A stretch of 64,000 nucleotides of DNA. It comes from Archangium gephyra (GTDB lineage Bacteria > Myxococcota > Myxococcia > Myxococcales > Myxococcaceae). The notes beneath the pieces are model-generated. The model saw only the letters and a program-made list of their open reading frames with translations. It made no database searches and was not told the DNA's origin. Where the stretch lies: contig NZ_CP011509.1 of assembly GCF_001027285.1 (NCBI RefSeq), positions 9,138,501 through 9,202,500 on the forward strand. Direction: 5' to 3'. The stretch's first letter is position 1. The number at the start of each line of letters is the position of its first letter. Positions 53,370 to 61,585 of the stretch are shown piece after piece. The position numbers and the translations under genes are program-made.

Positions 53370-56156
53370 ATGATGCGTGCCCCGTTCATTCGCTGTGTCG
53401 GGATGGTCGCGTTTCTCTGTCTCGCCGCCGCATGCACCGGCATGCGGTCCATACGAGCGCCCCGCTTCGGCTCCCTGAAGGCCGGGAAGCGGGACTACGG
53501 CATCGACCACGGCATCACGCTCATCCGCGCGACTAACGGGATGCGGATCGCGCTGATGCAGGACACGCGCACCAACCTCGTCGGCGTCGACGCCCGCTAC
53601 CTCGTCGGTGCCGCCGAGGATCCACCGGGGCGCGCCGGGATGGCCCACCTCGTCGAGCACCTCTTGTTCACCGTGAGAGCCGAGGCCGGTGGCCCGACGA
53701 TCGCGGACGAGCTCTCCGACACCGCGCTCTTCCACAACGCGTGGACCAATTCCGACGAGACGCACTACACGGCCATGGGGCTCGCCGATCAGCTCACGAA
53801 GCTCGTCGCGATCGAGGGGCGCCGGATGCAGGTGACGTGCGACCAGCTCGACGAGGCGACGTTCGAACGTGAGCGCGACATCGTGCTCGCGGAGGACACC
53901 TGGCGCCACACGGGTCACGAGACCCTGCACGATGAGCTCGTGGCCACGCTGTGGGGCAAGAAGCACCCCTATGGGCACCGGGTGAGCTCCCGGGAGATTG
54001 CCCAGGCGACACGCGAGGAGGCCTGCGCTTTCATCGCCGCGCATTATACGCCCGACCGGGCCATCCTCGTCCTCACCGGCAACTTCCGCGACGACACGGC
54101 GTTCAAGGCGGTGATCGCGGCGTTCGGCAAGCTCACGCGGCGCTCCACCGCCGGTCGCACTCCGCTCGAGCCAGCGGTGCTCATTGGCGACACCTCGACG
54201 CACACCGCCGACATCGACGAGGCGACCGCGTTCATCTTCTTCAACGCCCCGTCATGGGGGACGAGCGAGTGGACGCAGCACACGCTCCTCGCGGCGATGC
54301 TCCGCACCGAGCTGTATGCCCTGAACGAACAGGAGGAGTGGATCACCCACTCCAGTGTCACGCAGTTCGGAGGGGTGCGCGCGCCGCTGCTGACCGCCGT
54401 CGTCTCGGTGTCGGATCCGGCACGTCTCGACGAGGCGGTGGAGAAGGTGTTCGCCGCCGCGGCGACGCTCGTCAACGAGCGCAAGGACGTCAGCGAGCCC
54501 GCCCGGGCCCGGCTCCGCACGAGCCTCGTCAGCACCTACGACGCGTTCGAAGGGGCCGGCTCCTGGATCGCCGACTTCCCCCAGTACAGCAACTACAATG
54601 GGTTCTTCGTCGAGGAGCTCACGGCGCTCGACCGCACGACACTCGTCGAGGTCGCCATGTATGCGAACGCGGCGCTCGACCGCACGCACAGCCACGTCGC
54701 GCGGGTGCTTCCAAGCGGCAAACAGGCACTCACGACTCGCGCCGAGGTCCCGGCGCGCCGCCGCGAGCACGACCTGCAGCCCTGGCGTGCACCGGTGGAC
54801 CCCTCCGAGGCGAACCGCCCGCTCGATACGAGCGTGTCACGTGTCGAGAGCAAGGTGGAGACGGTGATGCTGCGCAACGGGATGCGCGTGCTGCTCGCGC
54901 ACGATCCCCGCAGCCCTCTCGTCGACGCGCGGCTGGTATTCCCCTACGGCTCGGCGGAGGATCCCCTCGGGCGGCCGGGGCTCGCGCAACTGACCGCGCA
55001 CCTGCTCGCGAACGATACCGCCCGCCTCTACCGGCGCGACGACGCCGAGCGGATCAACTTCGCGAGAGAGCTCGGCACCCAGCTCGACACCAGCGTCGGG
55101 GAGCGGGCGACGGTGTTCACGGCGCGCGGCGTCGCGACGTTCGCCGACTGGCACCTCTGGCGCCTCTTCTGGCTGCTCGATGCCGGCATCTTCCCGGACG
55201 ACGATGTCGCCGCGTTCCGCAAGAGCCTCCGCGCATCTCACGGCAAGAAGGAAGAAGACGCGGAGGCGCGCAGCCTCGAGACGCTCCGGGTCCGCCTCTT
55301 CGGCGCCGGTCACCCGTACGCCCAACCCGGCCCCGGCACCAAGGACCTCCTGAAGATCTCGATCTCCGAGCTCGAGGCATTCCGCGAGCGCTACTACCGC
55401 GCCAACGGTGCGACGCTGATCGTCTCGGGCGGCTTCGACGTCGCCGTGATGAAGAGGACACTCGAGGAGCTTTTTGGCGAGTGGGACGGAGAGGCACCGC
55501 CGCCGCCCGTGACGGTGCCACCGAGCCGGCCGGAGACGGGACCGAATTGGGCCGCCGTCATCGACGAGGACGCGACCCAGGTGAGCGTCAAGATCGGGTT
55601 CTCCACGGCCTCGGATCCGATTCGCGACGCCGCCGCGCGCCAGGTGCTCCGCGCGATGCTCGAGGACCGCGTGCGCGTCGTCCGCGAGGGGCTCGGCGCC
55701 AGCTACAGCGTCTCGGTCGACTATCTCGGCGGCACCGGCGGTGGCGCCCTGCTCGTCACCAGCGACCTCGAGCAGGATCGCTCCGGCAAGGCCCTGGTCG
55801 CGCTCGTCAATGAACTGGTGGCCGTGCGGACACGGGCCGGCACGCTCACCGAGGACTTCGTGCGCGCCCGGCGTCGCGCGCTCAGCCGGGCGCTCGCCGA
55901 CTCCGCCGGGGCGTCCGTCCTCGCCGACGAGCTCGAGACGGCCGCGAAGATGTCACTGCCTCTGTCATTCTTCGACGCACAGGCCGCGGAGATCGCGGCG
56001 ACGACACCGGATGCGGTCGCCGCGGCGGCCGCCGCCGATCTCTCCAAGGAGCGGATGGTCGTCGTCATCAGCGGCCCGCGCGGCGCGGTCAACGCCACGC
56101 TCGCGGCGACCGGCCAGAGGCCGGAGCTCATCGAGCAGCTCGTCATGGACAGGTAG
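53370..56156 (+). CDS. M16-family zinc peptidase lipoprotein
   Basis: The protein has 928 residues. The lipoprotein signal ends in LCLAAAC. The N-terminal M16 domain has the inverted zinc motif HLVEH, with His93, Glu96 and His97, and the third acidic ligand in ERERDIVLAEDTWRH, so it is catalytically complete. The second M16 half (from about residue 490, VMLRNGMRVLLAHDPRSPL) carries QLTAHLL instead of HxxEH and is inactive, the usual arrangement of one active and one inactive half. It probably cleaves peptides in the periplasm or at the outer membrane. Codon use (more CGC, TCG, GAC) looks slightly different from its neighbours. Confidence 0.92.
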   Translation: MMRAPFIRCVGMVAFLCLAAACTGMRSIRAPRFGSLKAGKRDYGIDHGITLIRATNGMRIALMQDTRTNLVGVDARYLVGAAEDPPGRAGMAHLVEHLLFTVRAEAGGPTIADELSDTALFHNAWTNSDETHYTAMGLADQLTKLVAIEGRRMQVTCDQLDEATFERERDIVLAEDTWRHTGHETLHDELVATLWGKKHPYGHRVSSREIAQATREEACAFIAAHYTPDRAILVLTGNFRDDTAFKAVIAAFGKLTRRSTAGRTPLEPAVLIGDTSTHTADIDEATAFIFFNAPSWGTSEWTQHTLLAAMLRTELYALNEQEEWITHSSVTQFGGVRAPLLTAVVSVSDPARLDEAVEKVFAAAATLVNERKDVSEPARARLRTSLVSTYDAFEGAGSWIADFPQYSNYNGFFVEELTALDRTTLVEVAMYANAALDRTHSHVARVLPSGKQALTTRAEVPARRREHDLQPWRAPVDPSEANRPLDTSVSRVESKVETVMLRNGMRVLLAHDPRSPLVDARLVFPYGSAEDPLGRPGLAQLTAHLLANDTARLYRRDDAERINFARELGTQLDTSVGERATVFTARGVATFADWHLWRLFWLLDAGIFPDDDVAAFRKSLRASHGKKEEDAEARSLETLRVRLFGAGHPYAQPGPGTKDLLKISISELEAFRERYYRANGATLIVSGGFDVAVMKRTLEELFGEWDGEAPPPPVTVPPSRPETGPNWAAVIDEDATQVSVKIGFSTASDPIRDAAARQVLRAMLEDRVRVVREGLGASYSVSVDYLGGTGGGALLVTSDLEQDRSGKALVALVNELVAVRTRAGTLTEDFVRARRRALSRALADSAGASVLADELETAAKMSLPLSFFDAQAAEIAATTPDAVAAAAAADLSKERMVVVISGPRGAVNATLAATGQRPELIEQLVMDR

Positions 56157-56171
56157 CTGCCCGCCGGGGCC

Positions 56172-57569
56172 TCAGTGCACCGAGGTCCCGGAGCCGGGCG
56201 TCTGCTCCTGCATCCCGAGCGCCGCCCGGCACGTCTTCGTGTAGAGGTCGCGGAAGATGTTGTCCGGGTCCGTCACCTGTTTCACGGCCTGCCAGGTCTC
56301 CTTGTTCCAGATGCTCCAGAAGGTCTGCTCGTCGTAGTAGTTGTACGAGATGAGCGTCTTGGTGCCGTTGACCTGCTGCAGCTCGTCCTCGAATTCCTTG
56401 TAGATGTTGCGGCCCGGCTGCTGCTTGAGCCCGTAGACCGCGAGGTCCAGGAACAGGGGATCCTTCACGCCGGACCACCAGCGGGGCGTCTGCCACTCGT
56501 AGTCGCGCATCCGCCGGTAGGGCACGCACCACACCGGGTAGAAGTGCATCTCACGGTGGTACCAGTCCATGAACTCGGCCGTGCGCGAGAACGGGATGAA
56601 CACGTCCACGATGACGGGCGGGTTCTTCTTGGGCAGGAAGCGGTGGAAGCGGTCCGCGGCCCTCAGCACGCTGTCCGAGTGCACCAGCTTGCCGAACAGC
56701 GCCCGGCCCACGAGGCTCTTGGGCGTGACGTGGGTGACGCCCCGGTCGTAGCGGTAGAGGTAGTCGTAGAGCGTGAGGTAGTCCTCCGAGCGGCGGGGGA
56801 TGCTCTCGCAATACGCCTTGAGCCAGTCGTAGCGGCTCACGTACGGGGCCCGCTCCGCGAAGCGGCCCACACACAACACGTGCTTCGTCGGGGAGAAGAT
56901 CTGCCCGTCGAGGTAGTCCACGTCCTGGGCGCGGAAGTAGCGCCAGATGGCTTGCTGGAAGGCCTCGAGCGTGGAGTACGTCTCGTACGTCACGTGCACG
57001 TAGGGCGCAGCGCGGATGAGCTTGAACTTCAGCTTCGAGAGCACGCCGAGCGTCCCGAACGAGCCGTGGATCATCTGGAACACGAGCGGGTTCTCCCGAG
57101 GAGAGCAGCGCAGCACGTCTCCCTTGGCAGTGATGAGCTCGTATTCCAGACACGTGTCGTGGAAACCCCCGTCCCGGAAGGACATGGACTCGATGGAGCA
57201 CCCCGCGACGGCGCCTCCGAGGGTGATGGTCTTGTGCTCGGGGACGATGATGGGCACGAGCCCGTAGCGCCACGTCGCGCGGACCACCTCCTCGAAGGTG
57301 ATCGCGGGCTCGGCCGTGCACGTCATCGCCACGGGATCGATCTCGAGAATCTGGTCGAGGTCGCTCAGGTCGATCTTCTCGTCGGCGCGCCGCTGGTCGA
57401 AGCGCTTGGGCACCTGATGCGGAGGGGTCTTCTTCTTGAAGGACACGGGCCGCGTGCTCGTCCGTTGCCGCAGCTGCCGCGCGATCCGCTCGATCTTCGC
57501 CTCGTGACGCGCATCGCGTCGCGTGGGTTCCGCTGGCAAGAGCACGCTGGGCTCCGAGTCCATTTGCAT
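56172..57569 (-). CDS. FAD-binding oxidoreductase, DHCR24/DIMINUTO-like
   Basis: The protein has 465 residues. The FAD_binding_4 (VAO-type) region runs from about 85 to 225: LDQILEIDPVAMTCTAEPAI, IIVPEHKTITLGGAVAGCSIES and MIHGSFGTLGVLSKLKFKLI. The order TLGGAVAG, IES, YEL, GTLG resembles eukaryotic delta-24 sterol reductase (DHCR24). The C-terminal half (FDVFIPFSRTAEFMDWYH-like) fits the same family. The substrate is unproven; a polyprenyl or sterol double bond is possible, and some myxobacteria make sterols. GGAGGAA lies 6 bases before ATG 57569, fixing the start. It is divergent from the ketosynthase over 223 bases. Confidence 0.8.
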   Translation of the reverse strand: MQMDSEPSVLLPAEPTRRDARHEAKIERIARQLRQRTSTRPVSFKKKTPPHQVPKRFDQRRADEKIDLSDLDQILEIDPVAMTCTAEPAITFEEVVRATWRYGLVPIIVPEHKTITLGGAVAGCSIESMSFRDGGFHDTCLEYELITAKGDVLRCSPRENPLVFQMIHGSFGTLGVLSKLKFKLIRAAPYVHVTYETYSTLEAFQQAIWRYFRAQDVDYLDGQIFSPTKHVLCVGRFAERAPYVSRYDWLKAYCESIPRRSEDYLTLYDYLYRYDRGVTHVTPKSLVGRALFGKLVHSDSVLRAADRFHRFLPKKNPPVIVDVFIPFSRTAEFMDWYHREMHFYPVWCVPYRRMRDYEWQTPRWWSGVKDPLFLDLAVYGLKQQPGRNIYKEFEDELQQVNGTKTLISYNYYDEQTFWSIWNKETWQAVKQVTDPDNIFRDLYTKTCRAALGMQEQTPGSGTSVH

Positions 57570-57792
57570 TTTTATTCCTCCGCCGACTGAGGGTGGGGAA
57601 GCTCCCCACGTCTGGGGAGGCATGGCCCGCCGGCCCGGCCCTCGCACGCCCGGTTGCTCAGCAGGCGCGTCCCCTGTCATGCGGCGAACGACGGATGCGA
57701 CCGCGCGCCGGGCAGACACAGCGAAGTCCCATGAACAGCTCACCTGGGCCATCGCGAGCGGGACACCTGCCCTGGCACCAGAAGGGACTCAC

Positions 57793-59067
57793 ATGCGGAG
57801 AGTCGTCGTGACAGGCGTAGGCCCCGTGACCGCCGCGGGCATGGGCCCTGCCTTCTGGGACAACCTGCTGACCGGACGCAGTTTCGTCACCCACAACCCG
57901 CTCTTCACCCCCGCCCCTGGCCAGGCGACCGCCGTCGCCAGCGTCAACCTCGAGGAGGTCATCGCCGTGGCGCGGCGCGCGCCCCAGGGGGCGGACATCG
58001 AGCACCGGCTGCGGAAGTTGAAGGGCCGGGAGCCGAGCCCCCTGCCAAACCGCACCGTCTACCTGGCCCTGGCCGCCGCACAGCTCGCCCTGGAGGATTC
58101 AGGATTGCGCGAGCAGGAGCTGGAGGCCCGGCGCGGAGACATCGGAGTCATCCTCGGCAACACCCTGGGGGATGCCGCCTCCTTGTTCGAAGGCAAGGCG
58201 TCCACCATGTACGCCGCGCTCAACCCCGCCCACGGCCCGGCGGGCGCCATCTGCATGGCCCACGGCTTCAGGGGCCCCACGCAGGGCGTCGCGGCGGCGT
58301 GTGCCTCGGGGAACATCGCCCTCATCAACGCCGTGGACAAGATTCGCCTGGGCGAGAGTCCCGTCATGCTGGCCGGCGCCACCTCGGCCTTCATCCACGA
58401 CAACACCTTCTGGGAGTCCTTCAACCGGCTGGGCGTGCTGGCGAACAGGGACGAGGAGCCCGCCCTCCTCTACCGGGCCTTCGATGAGGACCGGGACGGC
58501 TTCGTGCTTGGCGAAGGCGCCGCGCTCCTGGTGCTCGAGGAGCTGGAGCACGCTCGGGCGCGCAAGGCGAGGATCTACGCGGAGCTCCTCAGCTACTCCC
58601 AGCGGATGTTTCCGACGCGGATGATGGTCGACGTCGATGAGCAGGGCTACGCGTTCATCATCGAGGAGGTCCTGCGGCGCACCGGCCGCAATCCCAGGGA
58701 CCTGGGAGGCTCCACCCTCTACCTCAACCTGCACGGCACCGGAACGAAGCAGGGCGACAAGACGGAGCTCAACGCCATCCGCCGCGTGTTCGATGATTCG
58801 CAGCTGGGCACCGCTGTCTTCGCCTCCAGCACCAAGCCCTGTCTCGGCCACACGCAGGAGGCCTCGGCCGCCATCGAGTCGGTCATCTGCGCCTTGTCTC
58901 TGTATCGAGGCGAGATTCCGGGAACGCCCAACCTGCGCAAGCCCATCCACCCGGGGGCATTCCTCCTCCAGGAGGCCAGGAAGGTGGATTACGAGCTGGC
59001 CGCCAATCTCGCCGCCGGCTTCACCGGGTACTACGCCGCCCTCCTCTTCGCGAAGTACGCGCAATAG
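57793..59067 (+). CDS. Beta-ketoacyl synthase (FabF/KS-like), stand-alone
   Basis: The protein has 424 residues. The thiolase fold keeps the full Cys-His-His triad: Cys170 in AAACASGN, His314 in LNLHGTGTKQGD and His353 in KPCLGHTQEAS. It should condense acyl and malonyl units. N-terminal RRVVVTGVGPVTAAGMGPAF is typical. No ACP, ketoreductase or other PKS domain is adjacent, so it is a lone KS; with a divergent DHCR24-like flavoprotein it may belong to a small lipid or secondary-metabolite locus. ATG 57793 begins exactly at the conserved start. The frame is open upstream to 57523 without KS similarity. Confidence 0.92.
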   Translation: MRRVVVTGVGPVTAAGMGPAFWDNLLTGRSFVTHNPLFTPAPGQATAVASVNLEEVIAVARRAPQGADIEHRLRKLKGREPSPLPNRTVYLALAAAQLALEDSGLREQELEARRGDIGVILGNTLGDAASLFEGKASTMYAALNPAHGPAGAICMAHGFRGPTQGVAAACASGNIALINAVDKIRLGESPVMLAGATSAFIHDNTFWESFNRLGVLANRDEEPALLYRAFDEDRDGFVLGEGAALLVLEELEHARARKARIYAELLSYSQRMFPTRMMVDVDEQGYAFIIEEVLRRTGRNPRDLGGSTLYLNLHGTGTKQGDKTELNAIRRVFDDSQLGTAVFASSTKPCLGHTQEASAAIESVICALSLYRGEIPGTPNLRKPIHPGAFLLQEARKVDYELAANLAAGFTGYYAALLFAKYAQ

Positions 59068-59332
59068 ACACCCCTCAATGACAGGTTGAACGACGGGCTG
59101 TCGGAATTTCCAGCTCTCGTGCGAAAACCTGTTTATGCTCCAAGGCCGGACCCCCTTCCCCCCAGGAAGATGTCATGCGCCGCCGTGAGCCGCTCCCCTC
59201 AAGCCCATCGGAGAGCGAGCCGAATCGCCGCGTTGCGTCTCGAACCGGGGCGCGGACCCACGCAGAATGACAGATGAACCGTCCGTGTCCCTGTGAAACC
59301 AGGGGCGGCCGGGCGGCAGCGGAGGCACACGA

Positions 59333-59887
59333 ATGGAAGTCAAAGGCGTGGCGTTCCTGGCCCGGCAGGCCCAGGCGGAGCAGACCTTCGGATCGGAGAA
59401 GTGGCGCGCGTTCCTCGCCGAACAGGCGAAGAGGGACCCCATCTTCTCTCAGCCGGTGATGCCGGTGACGCGCATCCCGGCGGAGGCCTTCTTGCGGCTC
59501 AACGACGCCATGACCCAGCAGTTCTACGCGGGGGATCCGCAGGCCTACTGGAAATATGGCGTGAAGTCCGCCGAGTACGCGCTGAGCCTGGGCCAGCTCA
59601 AGCCGCTCTTCAGCAAGGGGGAGCACCGGCGCTTCGCGCTGTTCACCCCGGGCATCTGGAAGGGCTACTTCACCCAGGGCGAGCTGACGGCACAACACCT
59701 CGGGGACGTGTTGGAGCTGCGCATCACGGGCGTGCCCCGGCCGCACCTCTACTTCGAGCTGTCGGTGATGGGCTTCGCGTCCGGCGGGCTCGCCTACCTG
59801 AGCGGCAAGGAGATTCCGCACGAGGTGCTCAAGGGATTCAGCCGGGGCGACCCGGAAGTCGTCTACCGTTTCACCCTGCCCGCCTGA
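59333..59887 (+). CDS. DUF2378/TIGR02265-family myxobacterial protein
   Basis: The protein has 184 residues and is entirely this family: VKGVAFLARQAQAEQTFGSE, IPAEAFLRLNDAMTQQFY, AYWKYGVKSAEYALSLGQLK, ALFTPGIWKGYFTQGELTA, LELRITGVPRPHLYFELSVM and LKGFSRGDPEVVYRFTLP. It is a paralog family largely confined to myxobacteria, of unknown function. GGAGG lies 7 bases before ATG 59333. The 265-base region upstream has no feature I can support. The family adds to the evidence for the organism's identity. Confidence 0.86.
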   Translation: MEVKGVAFLARQAQAEQTFGSEKWRAFLAEQAKRDPIFSQPVMPVTRIPAEAFLRLNDAMTQQFYAGDPQAYWKYGVKSAEYALSLGQLKPLFSKGEHRRFALFTPGIWKGYFTQGELTAQHLGDVLELRITGVPRPHLYFELSVMGFASGGLAYLSGKEIPHEVLKGFSRGDPEVVYRFTLPA

Positions 59888-59921
59888 GTCGACGTCCGCT
59901 CAACAAGAAGAGAGGAGCCCC

Positions 59922-60560
59922 GTGCTCAAACTGCACCACCTGGTGAGTTCCCGTTCACAGCGCATCCTCTGGCTCCTGGAGGAGCTGGGGCTCGACTACG
60001 AGCTCATCACCTACCCGCGCGACCCGAAGACGGGCTTCGCGCCTCCCGAGCTCAAGGCCATTCATCCGCTCGGCAAGTCCCCCCTGCTCGAGGACGACGG
60101 ACGGGTGCTGGCCGAGTCGGGAGCCATCATCGACTCCGTCCTGCGCCGCCATGGCCAGGGGCGGCTCGCGCCCGCGCTGGACTCGGCCGAGTACGACACC
60201 TACGTGCATTGGCTGCACTACGCCGAGGGCTCGGCCATGCTGCCCATCGTTCTCGGAGTGTACCTGGGACGTCTGGGCGAGGCCGGCGCGCCGCTCAAGC
60301 CACGCATCTCCAGCGAGCTACAGAACCACCTCGGCTACATCTCGGGAGCGCTCGGGGAGCGGGACTACCTGGTGGGCAACAGCTTCAGCGCCGCCGACAT
60401 CCAGATGAGCTTCGTGCTGGAAGCGGCGCGGTCCTCGGGCGCCCTGGAATCCTTTCCCCAGCTCGTCGCCTATCTCGAGCGGCTGCACGCCCGCCCCGCC
60501 TATCAGCGTGCCGTCCAGCGGGGCGGGCCCCTCAACCTGGGAAGCCAGGGCAAGCGCTGA
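59922..60560 (+). CDS. Glutathione S-transferase family protein
   Basis: The protein has 212 residues from a GTG at 59922. The thioredoxin-like N-terminal domain starts LKLHHLVSSRSQRILWLLEELG, with Ser as the likely glutathione-activating residue, and includes HPLGKSPLLEDDG and LAESGAIIDSVL. The helical C-terminal domain includes YLVGNSFSAADIQMSFVLEA. Glutathione is rare in some myxobacteria, so the real thiol substrate is uncertain. It lies 34 bases after the DUF2378 gene and may be co-transcribed. Confidence 0.9.
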   Translation: MLKLHHLVSSRSQRILWLLEELGLDYELITYPRDPKTGFAPPELKAIHPLGKSPLLEDDGRVLAESGAIIDSVLRRHGQGRLAPALDSAEYDTYVHWLHYAEGSAMLPIVLGVYLGRLGEAGAPLKPRISSELQNHLGYISGALGERDYLVGNSFSAADIQMSFVLEAARSSGALESFPQLVAYLERLHARPAYQRAVQRGGPLNLGSQGKR

Positions 60561-60610
60561 CCCGGTACCTGACTCGCAAGGCCCCCCACACGCCTCCCCC
60601 GGAGATGTCG

Positions 60611-61579
60611 ATGCCACGCCTCCCCCCCTGCCTCGCCGTGCTCACGGCGCTGGTCTTCCTCGCGGCTTCAGACGCCTCCGCGCAAACCCTCCAGGAAGGG
60701 CCACCGCCGCAACACCGGCTCGTGTACCGCAACTTGCTGGTGGCCCGTCTCAACCCCCTGGGGCTGCTGGAGGAAGCGCGGATCAGCTATCGCTACCGGC
60801 TCTACCGCAGTGAGTCACCCGCGCTGCGCGACAACTTCGTGAGTGTCGGCCTCGCGCCCGCGCTCAGCCCCGCCTTCGGACGGCTCGGGGTCGTGGTGGA
60901 GCTCCAACCGCTCAGCATCCTCCAGCTCTGGGGCATGTATGAGCTCGTTGGCAACTTCGGGACCTTCCGGCAGCAGCAATCCTTCCCCTCGGCGCGCTCG
61001 GACTTCAGCGACACGGAGCAGTATGCCCGTGACGAGCTGCCACCCGGAGACGCCCGGAGGCCCTATTCCAACATGGGCTCGCAACTCACGCTCGGCGCGA
61101 CGCTCCAGCTCAAGTTCGGTCCGGTGGTGGCGCGCAGTCTCTTCCGTCTGGTCCGCCCCGACATGCCCCTGCGTGAGGGAGACCGCGTCTTCTACGACAT
61201 CTATTACGACGTGCTCGCCCCCAACCAGGGCTGGTACTTCGTCAACGACGCCGACGTGCTGTACCAGACGGGGCGTGGCCTCACGATCGGGCTCCGGTGG
61301 GCGTCCTCGCATGCCTTCTATGGCCCGAGCCACTTCTCGCCCGGCGAGCCCCAGGACAATCCCAACACGACCCACCGCCTGGGCCCCGTGGTGGCCTACA
61401 CCTTCGCGGAGCGGGACGGCGCGCGCTTCAACTCGCCCACCGTGCTGCTGATGGTCAACTGGTGGCTCGTCCACCGCTACCGCACGGGCGCGGACTCCTC
61501 CGCGTTCTTCCCGTACCTGGCACTCGGCTTCTCCTTCTCCGGTGACCTGATGCCCGTGCCCTCGCCCGCCGAGCGGTAG
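60611..61579 (+). CDS. Exported protein, probable outer-membrane beta-barrel
   Basis: The protein has 322 residues. The signal peptide is LPPCLAVLTALVFLAASDASA. The mature part alternates amphipathic strands and turns (LNPLGLLEEARISYRYRLYR, FRLGVVVELQPLSI-like, LRWASSHAFYGPSHFSPGEP, LLMVNWWLVHRYRTGADSSA) and ends in FPYLALGFSFSGDL, aromatic-rich like many barrels, though the last residue is not aromatic. No enzyme motif is seen. ATG 60611 has GGAG 7 bases upstream; the in-frame ATG at 60605 is too close to it. Confidence 0.72.
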   Translation: MPRLPPCLAVLTALVFLAASDASAQTLQEGPPPQHRLVYRNLLVARLNPLGLLEEARISYRYRLYRSESPALRDNFVSVGLAPALSPAFGRLGVVVELQPLSILQLWGMYELVGNFGTFRQQQSFPSARSDFSDTEQYARDELPPGDARRPYSNMGSQLTLGATLQLKFGPVVARSLFRLVRPDMPLREGDRVFYDIYYDVLAPNQGWYFVNDADVLYQTGRGLTIGLRWASSHAFYGPSHFSPGEPQDNPNTTHRLGPVVAYTFAERDGARFNSPTVLLMVNWWLVHRYRTGADSSAFFPYLALGFSFSGDLMPVPSPAER

Positions 61580-61585
61580 ACACCG

